Shown: one piece after another, positions 31,436 through 41,378 of the stretch
Position numbering within the stretch: the stretch's first letter is position 1
Layout of the letters: every line of letters begins with the position of its first letter
Assembly: GCA_002746645.1 (NCBI GenBank)
Contig: PDPU01000033.1
Coordinates: 1-64,000 of the forward strand
Source: Gammaproteobacteria bacterium
GTDB lineage: Bacteria; Pseudomonadota; Gammaproteobacteria; Granulosicoccales; Granulosicoccaceae
Direction: 5' to 3'
Length of the DNA: 64,000 nucleotides
Translations under genes and position numbers: made by a program
Notes under the pieces: model-generated
What the model was told of the DNA's origin: nothing
What the model saw: only the letters and a program-made list of their open reading frames with translations
Database searches by the model: none

Positions 31436-33097
31436 ATGCTCGAGCACCTGCACATCCGCCACCTCGCCATCATCGACGAGGCCAAGATCGAATTCGAGCG
31501 CGGCATGACCGCGCTGACCGGGGAAACCGGCGCCGGCAAGTCGATTCTGCTCGACGCCCTCGGCCTGCTGCTCGGCGATCGCGCGCGGAGCGACCTCGTC
31601 CAGGAAGGCAAGCAGCGCGCCGAGGTTGCCGCAAGCTTCGCCATCGAGGATCTGCCCGAGATCACGAACTGGATCGACAATCAGCAACTCGATGCCGATG
31701 GTGAGTGTCTGATCCGTCGCACCGTCAGCGCCGGTGGCAAGTCACGGGCGAGCATCAACGGCACACCGGTAACCCTCGCTACCCTCAGGGAACTGGGTTC
31801 GATGCTGGTCGGCATCCACGGCCAGCACGCGCATCAGCGTCTGCTCGACGCCGGTGAGCAGCGCCGCATCCTCGACGCCCGTGTCGACAAGGCGCTCGTC
31901 GACGAGACCGCCGCAGCCTGGGCATCCTGGTCCAGCCTGCAGCAGGCCCTCGATGAACACCGCAGCAGTCAGCAGGCGCGTGAGCAGCGTATCGACCTCC
32001 TGAGTTTCCAGTTGCAGGAATTCGACGAACTCGACATCGGCACACTCTCGATCGAGGAACTCGAATCCGAACATCGCTGGCTCGCCAATGCCGACAGACT
32101 CAGGCAGGCGGCCGCACAGGCACTGGCTGCACTCGATGACACCGCGGCGCCCGCCATCGACAAGGCCATCGCGCCACTCGGGGAACTCGCTGCCATCGAC
32201 GAGCGCCTGCGCGAAGGGCTCGACCTCGTCGAGTCGGCCGGCATCCAGGTGCGCGAAACCGTGAGCCTGCTCGCGAGCAGCCTTGCCTCGCTCGAGCACG
32301 ACGATGCTCGCCTCGACTGGCTCGACGAGAAACTCGGTGTGCTGCATCGCCTCGGCAGGAAGCACGGTGCCGAGATTGCCGCACTGCCCGAGATCGAGGA
32401 AACGCTGCGCGCCGAACTCGATCGCCTCGAGGCACCCGCAGCCTCGCTCGAGGCGCTGCAGGCCGACTGCGACGCCGCCGAAGCACAGTATCTGAGCGCC
32501 GCCAGAGCGCTCGGCGCGGCGCGCCGAAGCGCCGCCGGAGCGCTCGGACAGGAGATCAGCCGCTCGTTGCAGTCAATGAAGATGAAGGACGCACGCTTCG
32601 AGGTCGACATCGACAGCGACCCGTCCCGCGCCTCCGCTCACGGTGTCGATCGCGTGGCGTTCCGGGTGGCCGCCAACGCCGGGCAGAGCCCGCAACCCCT
32701 GGCCAGGGTGGCGTCCGGCGGCGAACTCTCGCGCATCAGCCTCTGCATCGAACTTGCGGGGCTCGAACGGCGCTCGGTGCCGACACTGATTTTCGACGAG
32801 GTCGACAGCGGCGTCGGTGGCGCCGTGGCCGAAACCGTGGGCAGGCTGCTCAGACAGGTCGGCAACACGGCTCAGGTGCTGTGCGTGACGCATCTGCCGC
32901 AGGTGGCGGCGCAGGCCCATGCGCATCTGCAGGTGGCGAAGCACACCCGCGGCGGCAAGACCCGCACGCGCATCAAGCCGCTAACGGGCGATGCGCTTCG
33001 CGACGAGATCGCCCGCATGCTCACGGGCAGCCGCCTCAGCGAAAGCAGCCGCCGCAACGCAGCCGAGATGCTGGCCGAGGCGCAGGCGAACGACTGA
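31436..33097 (+). CDS. recN: DNA repair protein RecN
   Basis: MLEHLHIRHLAIIDEAKIEFERGMTALTGETGAGKSILLDALGLLLG; VASGGELSRISLCIELA; DEVDSGVGGAVAETVGRLLRQV. Confidence 0.97.
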   Translation: MLEHLHIRHLAIIDEAKIEFERGMTALTGETGAGKSILLDALGLLLGDRARSDLVQEGKQRAEVAASFAIEDLPEITNWIDNQQLDADGECLIRRTVSAGGKSRASINGTPVTLATLRELGSMLVGIHGQHAHQRLLDAGEQRRILDARVDKALVDETAAAWASWSSLQQALDEHRSSQQAREQRIDLLSFQLQEFDELDIGTLSIEELESEHRWLANADRLRQAAAQALAALDDTAAPAIDKAIAPLGELAAIDERLREGLDLVESAGIQVRETVSLLASSLASLEHDDARLDWLDEKLGVLHRLGRKHGAEIAALPEIEETLRAELDRLEAPAASLEALQADCDAAEAQYLSAARALGAARRSAAGALGQEISRSLQSMKMKDARFEVDIDSDPSRASAHGVDRVAFRVAANAGQSPQPLARVASGGELSRISLCIELAGLERRSVPTLIFDEVDSGVGGAVAETVGRLLRQVGNTAQVLCVTHLPQVAAQAHAHLQVAKHTRGGKTRTRIKPLTGDALRDEIARMLTGSRLSESSRRNAAEMLAEAQAND

Positions 33098-33204
33098 ACA
33101 TCGGCAGAGCGCATCATTCGTCGACGCAGCGCATCATTCGTCGAAGGCAGGCGCCGCAGACAGGCCACGCGGCGGCCGTCGCCGCCCGAAGAGAGAAGAG
33201 AAGC

Positions 33205-33630
33205 TCAGGTGTCTTCGCCCTGATACTCGCCGTAGAGAATGATCTTGTGTTCGTTGAGCGTGTAGCCGAGTTCGGCGGCGATTTCATGCAGCCGCTTCTC
33301 GATCTTCTCGTCCTTGAATTCCGACACCTTACCGCTCCTGACGCAGACGATGTGGTCGTGATTGTCGCCCGTGTCGAGTTCGAACAGGGCCTGACCACCA
33401 TCGAAGTGGTGGCGCGTCACCAGCCCCGCCGCCTCGAACTGCGTCAGCACGCGATACACCGTGGCAAGGCTGATGTCGCCACCCTGTTCGTGCAGTGATC
33501 GATACACGTCCTCGGCACTCATGTGATGCTCTTCGGCCTGCTCGAGCAGTTCGAGAATGTTCAGCCGCGGCAGTGTTACCTTGAGCCCGGCACGTCGGAG
33601 ATCATGCGTAATGGATGAATTCTGAGTCAT
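33205..33630 (-). CDS. fur: Ferric uptake regulator Fur
   Basis: LRRAGLKVTLPRLNILELLEQAEEHHMSAEDVYRSLHEQGGDISLATVYRVLTQFEAAGLVTRHHFDGGQALFEL. Confidence 0.97.
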   Translation of the reverse strand: MTQNSSITHDLRRAGLKVTLPRLNILELLEQAEEHHMSAEDVYRSLHEQGGDISLATVYRVLTQFEAAGLVTRHHFDGGQALFELDTGDNHDHIVCVRSGKVSEFKDEKIEKRLHEIAAELGYTLNEHKIILYGEYQGEDT

Positions 33631-33732
33631 ACTAAGCGACCAAATGGGTTTGAAGCGCACGCGCCGCCACTTGACCGAGAGTCGCCTGCGCGTAAAAAAC
33701 CCCACAGATTATAAGCCCACCGCCACAAGTGA

Positions 33733-34185
33733 ATGCAAGGCATGATTCGTCACCTGCACCACCCCGCAGCCGCCCTCGCCCTGTTGCTGCCGCTCCTGCT
33801 CGGCGCCTGCGGCGGTGATCCCTTCTGGTTACCACGCGCACACAAGATCAGCATCCAGCAAGGCAACATCCTGAGCGACGAGCAGTTCCAGCGCTTGAAG
33901 CCCGGCATGCCGCGCGAGGAGGTGCGCCTGCTGATCGGGGCACCGGTAGTAGTGACGCCCTTCCATGCCGATCGCTGGGACTACGTGTATACCGAAGGCC
34001 CGGCGGGCTCGCAGATCGTCGCCCGGCGTGCGTCTCTCGTGTTCGAGAACGACGTACTCGCGCGCATCGAACACAACCATGACGAAGAAAGCGGCAAGAA
34101 ACCGATGAAACGTTACTGGTGGGAAGCCTGGCGCGACCCTGAAGATGAGCCTGAAGACAAGCCTGTAGACGAGCCTGAAGGCTGA
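33733..34185 (+). CDS. bamE: Outer membrane assembly lipoprotein BamE (SmpA/OmlA)
   Basis: Lipobox LLGAC; HKISIQQGNILSDEQFQRLKPGMPREEVRLLIGAPVVVTPFHADRWDYVY; divergent from fur. Confidence 0.95.
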   Translation: MQGMIRHLHHPAAALALLLPLLLGACGGDPFWLPRAHKISIQQGNILSDEQFQRLKPGMPREEVRLLIGAPVVVTPFHADRWDYVYTEGPAGSQIVARRASLVFENDVLARIEHNHDEESGKKPMKRYWWEAWRDPEDEPEDKPVDEPEG

Positions 34186-34538
34186 CTGCCACGTCGAGGC
34201 TTGCCGCTGGTACGCGCAACACGCCGCCGCCGAGTCATGGGATCCTGTGCCAGCGGACGATACACCTCGAGACGTTCACCGTCGGCAAGCGGACGGTCAT
34301 CATCCACGCACTCGCCGAAGACGCCGATCGGAACCGTCACGGCGTCGATACCGGTCTGCTCGAGGGCGCGCGCCAGGGCAGCATCCTCGTCCAGAGCCTT
34401 GAACAGCGCCTCGCGCGCGGTGATCGGCGTCGCCGAATGAAGCGTCACGCGCCAGACCTTTCGTGGCAAGGCAAGGATCACCTCGATACCACCACCGGCA
34501 GACTGTTCCCCGGCGCCCCTCCTGTCGCGCACCGTCAT
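34113..34538 (-). CDS. RnfH-family protein (RatB-like)
   Basis: VTLHSATPITAREALFKALDEDAALARALEQTGIDAVTVPIGVFGECVDDDRPLADGERLEVYRPLAQDPMTRRRRVA; follows RatA gene with 4-bp overlap. Confidence 0.85.
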   Translation of the reverse strand: MTVRDRRGAGEQSAGGGIEVILALPRKVWRVTLHSATPITAREALFKALDEDAALARALEQTGIDAVTVPIGVFGECVDDDRPLADGERLEVYRPLAQDPMTRRRRVARTSGKPRRGSQPSGSSTGLSSGSSSGSRQASHQ

Positions 34539-35011
34539 GTCCCGGGAGGCATGCCTTGCCCGATTGCGCGCCCGCGGCCTGCGGCCTTGAGGGCAGCGGC
34601 ACGCGCGATGAAGGCCTGCACCTGCCCGTCGACGATGCGCTGGAAGGCTCGCCCGAGAAGGGCTCCGAGCATGCGACTCTCGAACTCGAAATCAAGCTCG
34701 AGCGACACGCGCGCCGCCGCTGCGTCGAGCGGTACGAATCGCCACTGCCCTGAAAGCCTCCGGAAGGGTCCTTCAACGAGTCCCAGCGACAGGGCGCGAC
34801 CGGGTTCGAGACGGTTTCTCGTGGTGAAGGAAAGCTTCTGCAGCTTGAGATCGACATGAACCCGCGCCACCTGATGCTCGGGGCCTTCCTCGAGCACCTC
34901 GGCACCCGCACACCAGGGCAGGAATTCCGGATAGGACTCGACATCCCTGACGAGCTCGTACATGTCCTCGGCCGACGACGACACCAGAGCTGACCTCGAT
35001 ACCTTTCCCAT
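34535..35011 (-). CDS. ratA: RatA/Coq10-like START-domain ubiquinone-binding protein
   Basis: MGKVSRSALVSSSAEDMYELVRDVESYPEFLPWCAGAEVLEEGPEHQVARVHVDLKLQKLSFTTRN. Confidence 0.92.
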   Translation of the reverse strand: MGKVSRSALVSSSAEDMYELVRDVESYPEFLPWCAGAEVLEEGPEHQVARVHVDLKLQKLSFTTRNRLEPGRALSLGLVEGPFRRLSGQWRFVPLDAAAARVSLELDFEFESRMLGALLGRAFQRIVDGQVQAFIARAAALKAAGRGRAIGQGMPPGT

Positions 35012-35028
35012 CGCTGTAGAATGCCCGT

Positions 35029-35514
35029 ATGGCGAAAAAGAACAAGAAGAAACCGGCTGGCACCGGCGGTTCACTGATCGTGCGCAACAAGCGTGCGACC
35101 TTCGATTATCGCATTGACGAGAAGTACGAGGCAGGCCTTGCGTTGCAGGGCTGGGAAGTGAAGAGCCTGCGCGCCGGCAAGGTACAACTGACCGACGGTC
35201 ACGTGCAGATCCATCGCGGCGAAGCCTGGCTGCTGAACTGCAACATCACCCCGCTCAATACCGCCTCGTCACATTACGTGATCGAGAACCGGCGTCGCCG
35301 CAAGCTCCTCCTGCACCGCCGCGAGATTGCGCGCCTGACCGGCGCCGTGGAGCGCAAGGGCTACTCCATCGTCGCCATGTCGATGTTCTGGAAGCGTGGC
35401 AAGGTCAAGCTCGAGATCGGTCTCGGCAAGGGCAAGAAGGAATACGACAAGCGTGCCGCCATCAGGAACCGCGACTGGCAGCGTGACAAGGCGCGCGTGG
35501 TGCGCACGCACTGA
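35029..35514 (+). CDS. smpB: SsrA-binding protein SmpB
   Basis: IVRNKRATFDYRIDEKYEAGLALQGWEVKSLRAGKVQLTDGHVQIHRGEAWLLNCNITPL. Confidence 0.97.
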   Translation: MAKKNKKKPAGTGGSLIVRNKRATFDYRIDEKYEAGLALQGWEVKSLRAGKVQLTDGHVQIHRGEAWLLNCNITPLNTASSHYVIENRRRRKLLLHRREIARLTGAVERKGYSIVAMSMFWKRGKVKLEIGLGKGKKEYDKRAAIRNRDWQRDKARVVRTH

Positions 35515-35604
35515 ACCGCCATACCGCTCCGCCTTGCGTTTCATGGCCACCACCCGGCGCGCCGGCGCGATGCGTCCCATCAGGCGTCGTGCCGAGCGTA
35601 CTGA

Positions 35605-36420
35605 TCAGGGTGTCGGCACGTGCCGATCCCAGGCCGAAACCCCGTCCTCGCCCTGCTCCCTGAGGAGTGCGAGCCATTCCTCGTGCGCGAGGGTTTCCTC
35701 GTCGTTCGCCCTGACCACGACAAGCCGCGATACGTCGATGTCCAGTGAAACCGTGCGCGATTCGCCGCTGCCCGCTTGCTCGTTCTCTTCCAGCAGCAGC
35801 GACTCCTGGCCGCCGGTGAGTGCAAGATAGACTTCAGCAAGAATTTCAGCGTCGAGCAGTGCGCCATGCAGCGTGCGATGCGCATTGCTGATGCCGAGGC
35901 GCTTGCAGAGTGCGTCGAGGCTGTTGCGCTGCCCGGGATAGCGCTTGCGCGCCAGCATCAGCGTGTCGGTGACGACGCACTCGTCGGCGAGCCAGAGCGG
36001 CGTGTTCAGGAGTCTGAATTCGTGTTCGATGAAGCCGACATCGAATGCCGCGTTGTGGATCAGCAGTTCGGCGCCGACAAGGTAGTCGCGAATCTCGCGC
36101 GACACCTCGGCAAAGCGCGGCTTGTCGGCCAGGAACTCGTCGGTGATGCCATGCACGGCGACCGCCTCGGCGCCCACCTCACGGTCAGGCTGCACGTAGA
36201 GGTGCAGGTTGTTGCCCGTGGGGCGACGATCGACGAGTTCCACGCAACCGATCTCGATCAGCCGGTCGCCGCTTGCCGGGTCGAGGCCGGTGGTCTCGGT
36301 ATCGAGAACGATCTGTCGTGAACCGGATCGCGCACTGGATCTCAAATCGGATCGCGAGTCGGTCTGCGATCCGGATGCCGTGCCGGAATCCGCTCCGGTT
36401 CCCGCGTGGGATGTCGTCAT
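35605..36420 (-). CDS. dnaQ: DNA polymerase III epsilon subunit (3'-5' exonuclease)
   Basis: RQIVLDTETTGLDPASGDRLIEIGCVELVDRRPTGNNLHLYVQPDRE...LIHNAAFDVGFIEHEF...AHRTLHGALLDAEILAEVYLALTGGQ; start at MTTSHAG. Confidence 0.95.
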   Translation of the reverse strand: MTTSHAGTGADSGTASGSQTDSRSDLRSSARSGSRQIVLDTETTGLDPASGDRLIEIGCVELVDRRPTGNNLHLYVQPDREVGAEAVAVHGITDEFLADKPRFAEVSREIRDYLVGAELLIHNAAFDVGFIEHEFRLLNTPLWLADECVVTDTLMLARKRYPGQRNSLDALCKRLGISNAHRTLHGALLDAEILAEVYLALTGGQESLLLEENEQAGSGESRTVSLDIDVSRLVVVRANDEETLAHEEWLALLREQGEDGVSAWDRHVPTP

Positions 36421-36506
36421 GGTGCAGGTGTGTCTCGCTGGCTGGCTCGGCAGTTTCTGACCCGGCCGTCGGCACCGGGCGGGTGATCGACCATCCGGTA
36501 CGATGT

Positions 36507-36941
36507 TCAGCCGAGCATTTCGTCGATGGCCTCGTTGGCAAGCGTATCGCAACGCTCGTTTTCGGTGTGACCGCTGTGACCCTTGACCCACTGCCAGTCG
36601 ATGCGGTGGCGCGCGCCGAGCGCATCGATCTGCTGCCAGAGATCGACATTCCTGACCGGTTCCTTCGACGCGGTTTTCCAGCCGCGGCGCTTCCAGTTCT
36701 GCATCCACTCGGTAACGCCGCGGCGCACGTACTGCGAGTCGGTCGTGAGCACCACCTCGCTGTCGCGCTTGAGCGCGCCAAGTGCCTCGATCACTGCCGT
36801 CATTTCCATGCGGTTGTTGGTGGTATCGGGTACGGCGCCCTTGAGCTCCTTGTAATGCCGGCCGGCGCGCAGCACCACGCCCCAGCCGCCAGGCCCCGGG
36901 TTGCCCCGGCAGGCACCGTCGGTAAAGATCTCGATCTTCAT
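36507..36941 (-). CDS. rnhA: Ribonuclease HI
   Basis: [54 protein letters not shown]...[23 protein letters not shown]. Confidence 0.97.
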   Translation of the reverse strand: MKIEIFTDGACRGNPGPGGWGVVLRAGRHYKELKGAVPDTTNNRMEMTAVIEALGALKRDSEVVLTTDSQYVRRGVTEWMQNWKRRGWKTASKEPVRNVDLWQQIDALGARHRIDWQWVKGHSGHTENERCDTLANEAIDEMLG

Positions 36942-37792
36942 TTGCGATTGCGACGAAGCCGTTCGCGATAGTGTTCGAGACGGGCGATGCGTGCACTGAC
37001 GGGCTCGGCAAGGCCACCACCCTCGCGTGCATAGCTTGCGCCCAGCGCGCGCGAGGGCTGCCAGACACGCTGCCGCAACAGGGTCATCGGCACGCTCTGC
37101 TTCTTCGCGCGCATGATGTAGATACCGCCGACACCGGTATGACTGCCCCATGCCGGCTCCAGCCTTGCGAGGCGACGCAGCAGCCGCGCGTTGTTGAGCG
37201 GCGGGCGCAGGAACAGCGACTGACGATGTTCCACCGCGTAGTCGAGCACCGACAACCATTCGCCCACACGCCAGCGCGAATAGAAGCGCCCCCGCCAGGG
37301 CATGCGTCCGCGCCAGCCCCCGAGCACGTGACGCAGGCCGAAAAGACTGTAGGGATTGAAGCCGATGATGACAAGTTGTCCATCGCTGCTGAGTACCCGA
37401 TCGGCCTCGCGCAGCGCCTGATGCGGTTCACTGCAGAAATCGAGGGTATGCATGAATACCACGCACTTCATGGTGTCGTTGGCCACGGGCAGTGCCAGCA
37501 CATCGCCATGAACATCGGCCTTGCTGCCGGGTGCATCGAGCACGATGGTGCGATACAGGCCCGAGCCCTCGAGCAGCGAAGCCTCCGGCAGGGGGTTGCC
37601 GACCTGCAGCCCCTGATAGCCGAAAAGATCATTGACGCTGGCCTGCAGAGCGGGCACGAGTTGCTCGGCAATGGCCTGCCCGAGCGGTGTTCGATACCAG
37701 TCGAGCAACGCCGCCTGGGACTCCAGCCAGCCCGGTGAAGCCTGCGATGATGGATGCCTGCCGCCGTTCAACTCTGTATCATTCCCTGCCAT
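36938..37792 (-). CDS. SAM-dependent methyltransferase (YafS-like position)
   Basis: [56 protein letters not shown]; 4-bp overlap with rnhA. Confidence 0.85.
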   Translation of the reverse strand: MAGNDTELNGGRHPSSQASPGWLESQAALLDWYRTPLGQAIAEQLVPALQASVNDLFGYQGLQVGNPLPEASLLEGSGLYRTIVLDAPGSKADVHGDVLALPVANDTMKCVVFMHTLDFCSEPHQALREADRVLSSDGQLVIIGFNPYSLFGLRHVLGGWRGRMPWRGRFYSRWRVGEWLSVLDYAVEHRQSLFLRPPLNNARLLRRLARLEPAWGSHTGVGGIYIMRAKKQSVPMTLLRQRVWQPSRALGASYAREGGGLAEPVSARIARLEHYRERLRRNRK

Positions 37793-37799
37793 AGATCCG

Positions 37800-39617
37800 A
37801 TGCATCGAGTGAGCATGTTGCCGAAGTCCGACGCCCCTCTGCCCTCTCCAGTGAAACCCGAAACGAAGCCGACAACTCGGCGTCATTCCACTTTCGCTGC
37901 CAGTATATCGCTGACGCTGCTGCTCTGCCCGCCGATCCTCCGTGGCGAGCCCAGCCAGCCTGAACCGCAGCCCGTACCGCAGCTCGACAGCTTCGAGGAT
38001 CCCGTGCTCAACAACCTCGCAGCCGACAACTTCGCGGTCATGAACCTCGCAACCGATGACCCGGTGATGCAGAACCTCGCGGTCAGGAGCCATGCGCACG
38101 ATGACTTCTCGATCGACAACCTCGCGCTCGATGCCATGTCGGCACCGCACCTCGCCAATACCGACGAAACCGATCGCCCCATGCTCGTGGAAGTGCCCGA
38201 CAGTCACGTCTATCGCGGCGCACCCGTGGTACCGGTGCTGGTGACCACCAGCAGCCGCATGCTCGACGAACACGAAAGCGGTGAAGACTGGGCTTCGGTC
38301 GAAGTCATTCGTCAGCGCTCGGAACTCCTCCGCCTGGTGCAGGGCGACAGCGGCAGCAACCCCGCAAGCTCTTCTTCGAGCATCATCCGTCGCGACCTGC
38401 CTGCCTGGGAGGCCATCGCCACGTCCACGCGCATCGCGATCCCGAGGGAGGAAGCCATTGCGGACTACCTCGCCCGGTATCGCAAGGAGGCGATGTGGAT
38501 CAGTCGCATACTCGAGCGCGCCACGCCTTTCATCGGTCACCTTGTCGACGAACTCGACGAGCGATATCTGCCCGTGGAACTGGCGCTTCTGCCCGCGATC
38601 GAAAGCGGTTTTCAGGTCAGCGTGGTGAGCACCGGCCAGGCTGCCGGCCTCTGGCAGATCGTGCCGCTCACGGCGAAGGAGATCGGGCTCGAGCGCAACG
38701 TCTGGTTCGACGGACGCAGCGACATCGTGCATTCGACACGGGCCGCGCTTGATTACCTGAGATTCCTCAACGCCGAGTTCCAGGGTGACTGGGAACTGAC
38801 GCTTGCGGCCTACAACGCGGGCCCCGGGCGTGTCAGGCGTGCCGTCGAACGCAACCGCCTGGCTGGCTTCGGCACCGATTTCTGGTCGCTCAAACTCCCC
38901 AGGGAGACGCGTGAGTACGTACCGAAGTACCTTGCACTGCTGGCGCTGGTGCGCGAACACACGATCGATCCCGTGGCCGAACTCGAGATTCCCGAGGTGG
39001 CACGTGGTACTGCCTTCACCCCGCTCGATTTCGAGCAACGCGTGAGTGTCGATCGCGTGGCGCAGGCACTCGATGTGCCTGAATCCGAGCTCCGGCGTCT
39101 CAATGCCGGACTTGTCCACGGCGTCACGCCACCAAACGGCCCGCACTTTCTCTATCTGCCCGGCGACGACATCAACGGCTACGCCGACAGGATCGCCACC
39201 GGCCTGCCCTCGGCCCTGTACTCCCTGCCGCTCACGCACACCGTGAAAGCGGGTGACACCATCAGCGGCATCGCGGAGAAATACCACATCAGCCAGCAGC
39301 GCCTCCGGGAATTGAACGCACTCGAAGACTCGAGCATTTTCATCGGCCAGAAACTCGCGGTGCTCGACGTCAGCACCCAGAGAACCACTGGACGCATCGA
39401 ATATGTCGTGACCATCGGTGACACGCTGTCGGATATCGCCGCGCGCTTCTCGGTGAACCTGACCGACATCCACGATGCCGATGGCAAGGTGCTCGAAAGC
39501 GACGTGATCCACCCGGGTGTCACGCTCAGTATCGATACCGGCAAGCAGGCCGTCGTCGACACCGATGACGCCTCCGACATCGATGTTTCGGTAGAAGACA
39601 ACCGTCTGAACGGTTGA
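37800..39617 (+). CDS. mltD: Membrane-bound lytic murein transglycosylase D with two LysM domains
   Basis: LPVELALLPAIESGFQVSVVSTGQAAGLWQIVPLTAKEIGLERNVWFDGRSDIVHSTRAALDYL; two LysM repeats (THTVKAGDTISGIAEKYHISQQRLRELN; EYVVTIGDTLSDIAARFSVNLTDI). Confidence 0.93.
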   Translation: MHRVSMLPKSDAPLPSPVKPETKPTTRRHSTFAASISLTLLLCPPILRGEPSQPEPQPVPQLDSFEDPVLNNLAADNFAVMNLATDDPVMQNLAVRSHAHDDFSIDNLALDAMSAPHLANTDETDRPMLVEVPDSHVYRGAPVVPVLVTTSSRMLDEHESGEDWASVEVIRQRSELLRLVQGDSGSNPASSSSSIIRRDLPAWEAIATSTRIAIPREEAIADYLARYRKEAMWISRILERATPFIGHLVDELDERYLPVELALLPAIESGFQVSVVSTGQAAGLWQIVPLTAKEIGLERNVWFDGRSDIVHSTRAALDYLRFLNAEFQGDWELTLAAYNAGPGRVRRAVERNRLAGFGTDFWSLKLPRETREYVPKYLALLALVREHTIDPVAELEIPEVARGTAFTPLDFEQRVSVDRVAQALDVPESELRRLNAGLVHGVTPPNGPHFLYLPGDDINGYADRIATGLPSALYSLPLTHTVKAGDTISGIAEKYHISQQRLRELNALEDSSIFIGQKLAVLDVSTQRTTGRIEYVVTIGDTLSDIAARFSVNLTDIHDADGKVLESDVIHPGVTLSIDTGKQAVVDTDDASDIDVSVEDNRLNG

Positions 39618-39716
39618 CGGACGCGCCGAGTCGGGCCAGTATTACATGATTGTGTCATGACGTTCGCGCACGCATGCGCGGACGAGAGTAACGGAGATTT
39701 CCGAGTCGGAGATTCA

Positions 39717-41315
39717 ATGGCAAGTATCATCGTCACCAACGACAACAACGAAGTCGACGAATACGAGTTTGGTCCCGACCAGAATGTGATTTCCATCGGT
39801 CGACGCTCGAGCAACGAAGTCTGCCTGACCGATCTCTCGGTCAGTGGACGCCACGCACGCCTCACGCGTGACGAAGGCGGCACCTGGGTCGAAGACCTCA
39901 ACAGCACCAACGGTACCTACATCAACGGCCGCCTGATCTCGCGCCAGCGTCTGCACAATGGCGATGAACTCATGCTCGGCAAGATCCGCCTGACCTGGCT
40001 GATCGATGCCGAAGCATCGGAACCGACTACCGCTGCGCCGCGCACATCTGCGCCGCGCACATCCACAAGCCTGCCGGCCAGCGGCATGGTCGCTGAAGCG
40101 GTCAGCGAATCGGCCACGGCGTCGGTCGGCGCAACCACGCCGGCATCCGTGGCCGAATCCACGGCCATCAGTGCCACGGCACTGCTCGACGATGACGACT
40201 ACGATCCCGAAGAAGAGGCCGCGGTAGCGGCCGCCGTGGCTGCCTCGGCCGACATTCCCGAATTCGCAGCGGTGGCACGCCGCCCCGCCCCGGCAAGGGC
40301 AGCGGTTTCCGAGCCGGCCGACGCCACCGCCAACAGCACGCTCGAGAATCTGGCTGCCGACCTTCTCGGCATTGCACCCACAGCAGAAGGTGCGGACAGC
40401 GCACCAGCGGCGCTTGACGACGACGATGACGACGCAGCGATTCTCGCGGAGTTCGGTATCGACAAGGCCGACCCGGAACTCTCCCGCCGTTCGGCGCCCG
40501 TCAGTCAGGCGGTAGACGACCCGCTCGACGCCTCCGACGAGGAAGAACGCGAGTTTCTCGAAGCAGCGCGTCTCTTCAACACGCCGTCGGACGCCGCCCC
40601 TGAGCTTTCGGCCAACATGACGCTGCAGCCGCCCGAATTCTCGATCGACGACGACGTCGACCACGACCACGACAGGACCGACGATGACGGACAGCAGCTC
40701 AGCCTGACCGCCAGAGCACGGCTGGCGCTGGGCCGTGTGCCGAGCGTCACCGCCGGACAACGCGAACACCCGGATGCCGGCGCCACGCATGATCACGTCG
40801 GTGTCGACGCCGATCATGCCGACGACTCCTCCGCACCGACCTCCGACATGTCCGTGGCTGCTCGTGCCCGAGCGGCGCTCGAGCCTGAAGCGCCCGGAAC
40901 GGCAACCCGACACGCCGAAGCTGCCTCCGGCAACGCCTCGACCGCGCCTGCCGCGGCATCATCGGTAACCACGCTGCATCGTCCTTCTGCCGATCAGGAC
41001 ACGATCCAGCCGACACACGAACTCGACAAGCCGCGCACTCCGTCGAGCGGCGCGGTGATCGAAATCAAGAACGGTGCGAAGTCAGGTCAGATCCTGCCCA
41101 TCGACAAGCCGGTGACCACACTCGGGCGTCCGGGCATCCAGATTGCCGCCATCATGCGCAAACCGGATGGCTATTTCCTCATGCACATCGAGAGCGACGA
41201 CAGCGTCAACCGCCCCACGCTCAATCGCGACGCCATCGGCGACGAGCCGGTGCTGCTGCACAGCGGCGACGAACTCAACGTCGCCGGCATCGACGTCGAA
41301 TTCATGCTGTCCTGA
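39717..41315 (+). CDS. FHA-domain protein with long acidic/Ala-rich linker and second C-terminal FHA-like domain
   Basis: N-term NVISIGRRSSNEVCLTDLSVSGRHARLTRDEGGTWVEDLNSTNGTYINGR; C-term IEIKNGAKSGQILPIDKPVTTLGRPGIQIAAIMRKPDGYFLMHI...LHSGDELNVAGIDVEFML. Confidence 0.85.
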   Translation: MASIIVTNDNNEVDEYEFGPDQNVISIGRRSSNEVCLTDLSVSGRHARLTRDEGGTWVEDLNSTNGTYINGRLISRQRLHNGDELMLGKIRLTWLIDAEASEPTTAAPRTSAPRTSTSLPASGMVAEAVSESATASVGATTPASVAESTAISATALLDDDDYDPEEEAAVAAAVAASADIPEFAAVARRPAPARAAVSEPADATANSTLENLAADLLGIAPTAEGADSAPAALDDDDDDAAILAEFGIDKADPELSRRSAPVSQAVDDPLDASDEEEREFLEAARLFNTPSDAAPELSANMTLQPPEFSIDDDVDHDHDRTDDDGQQLSLTARARLALGRVPSVTAGQREHPDAGATHDHVGVDADHADDSSAPTSDMSVAARARAALEPEAPGTATRHAEAASGNASTAPAAASSVTTLHRPSADQDTIQPTHELDKPRTPSSGAVIEIKNGAKSGQILPIDKPVTTLGRPGIQIAAIMRKPDGYFLMHIESDDSVNRPTLNRDAIGDEPVLLHSGDELNVAGIDVEFMLS

Positions 41316-41378
41316 GCCGCCGCATTCCGCATTGCCCCGCACCTCAGCGAGCGCTCGACGAGCGTACTCAACGAACGC

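Noticed and set aside
34113-35011. RatA/RatB toxin-antitoxin system
   Set aside because: RatA was once described as a toxin, but the pair matches the Coq10-like and RnfH families in the conserved smpB-bamE housekeeping context; no TA evidence in the sequence.
35515-35604. tmRNA (ssrA) next to smpB
   Set aside because: The gap is only 90 bp and has no tRNA-like ends or tag ORF.
37779-39512. 577-aa ORF antisense to mltD
   Set aside because: Antisense shadow; mltD motifs and LysM domains support the + strand.
39714-40913. 399-aa ORF antisense to the FHA gene
   Set aside because: Val/Gly/Arg-rich shadow of the acidic linker; no domain recognised.
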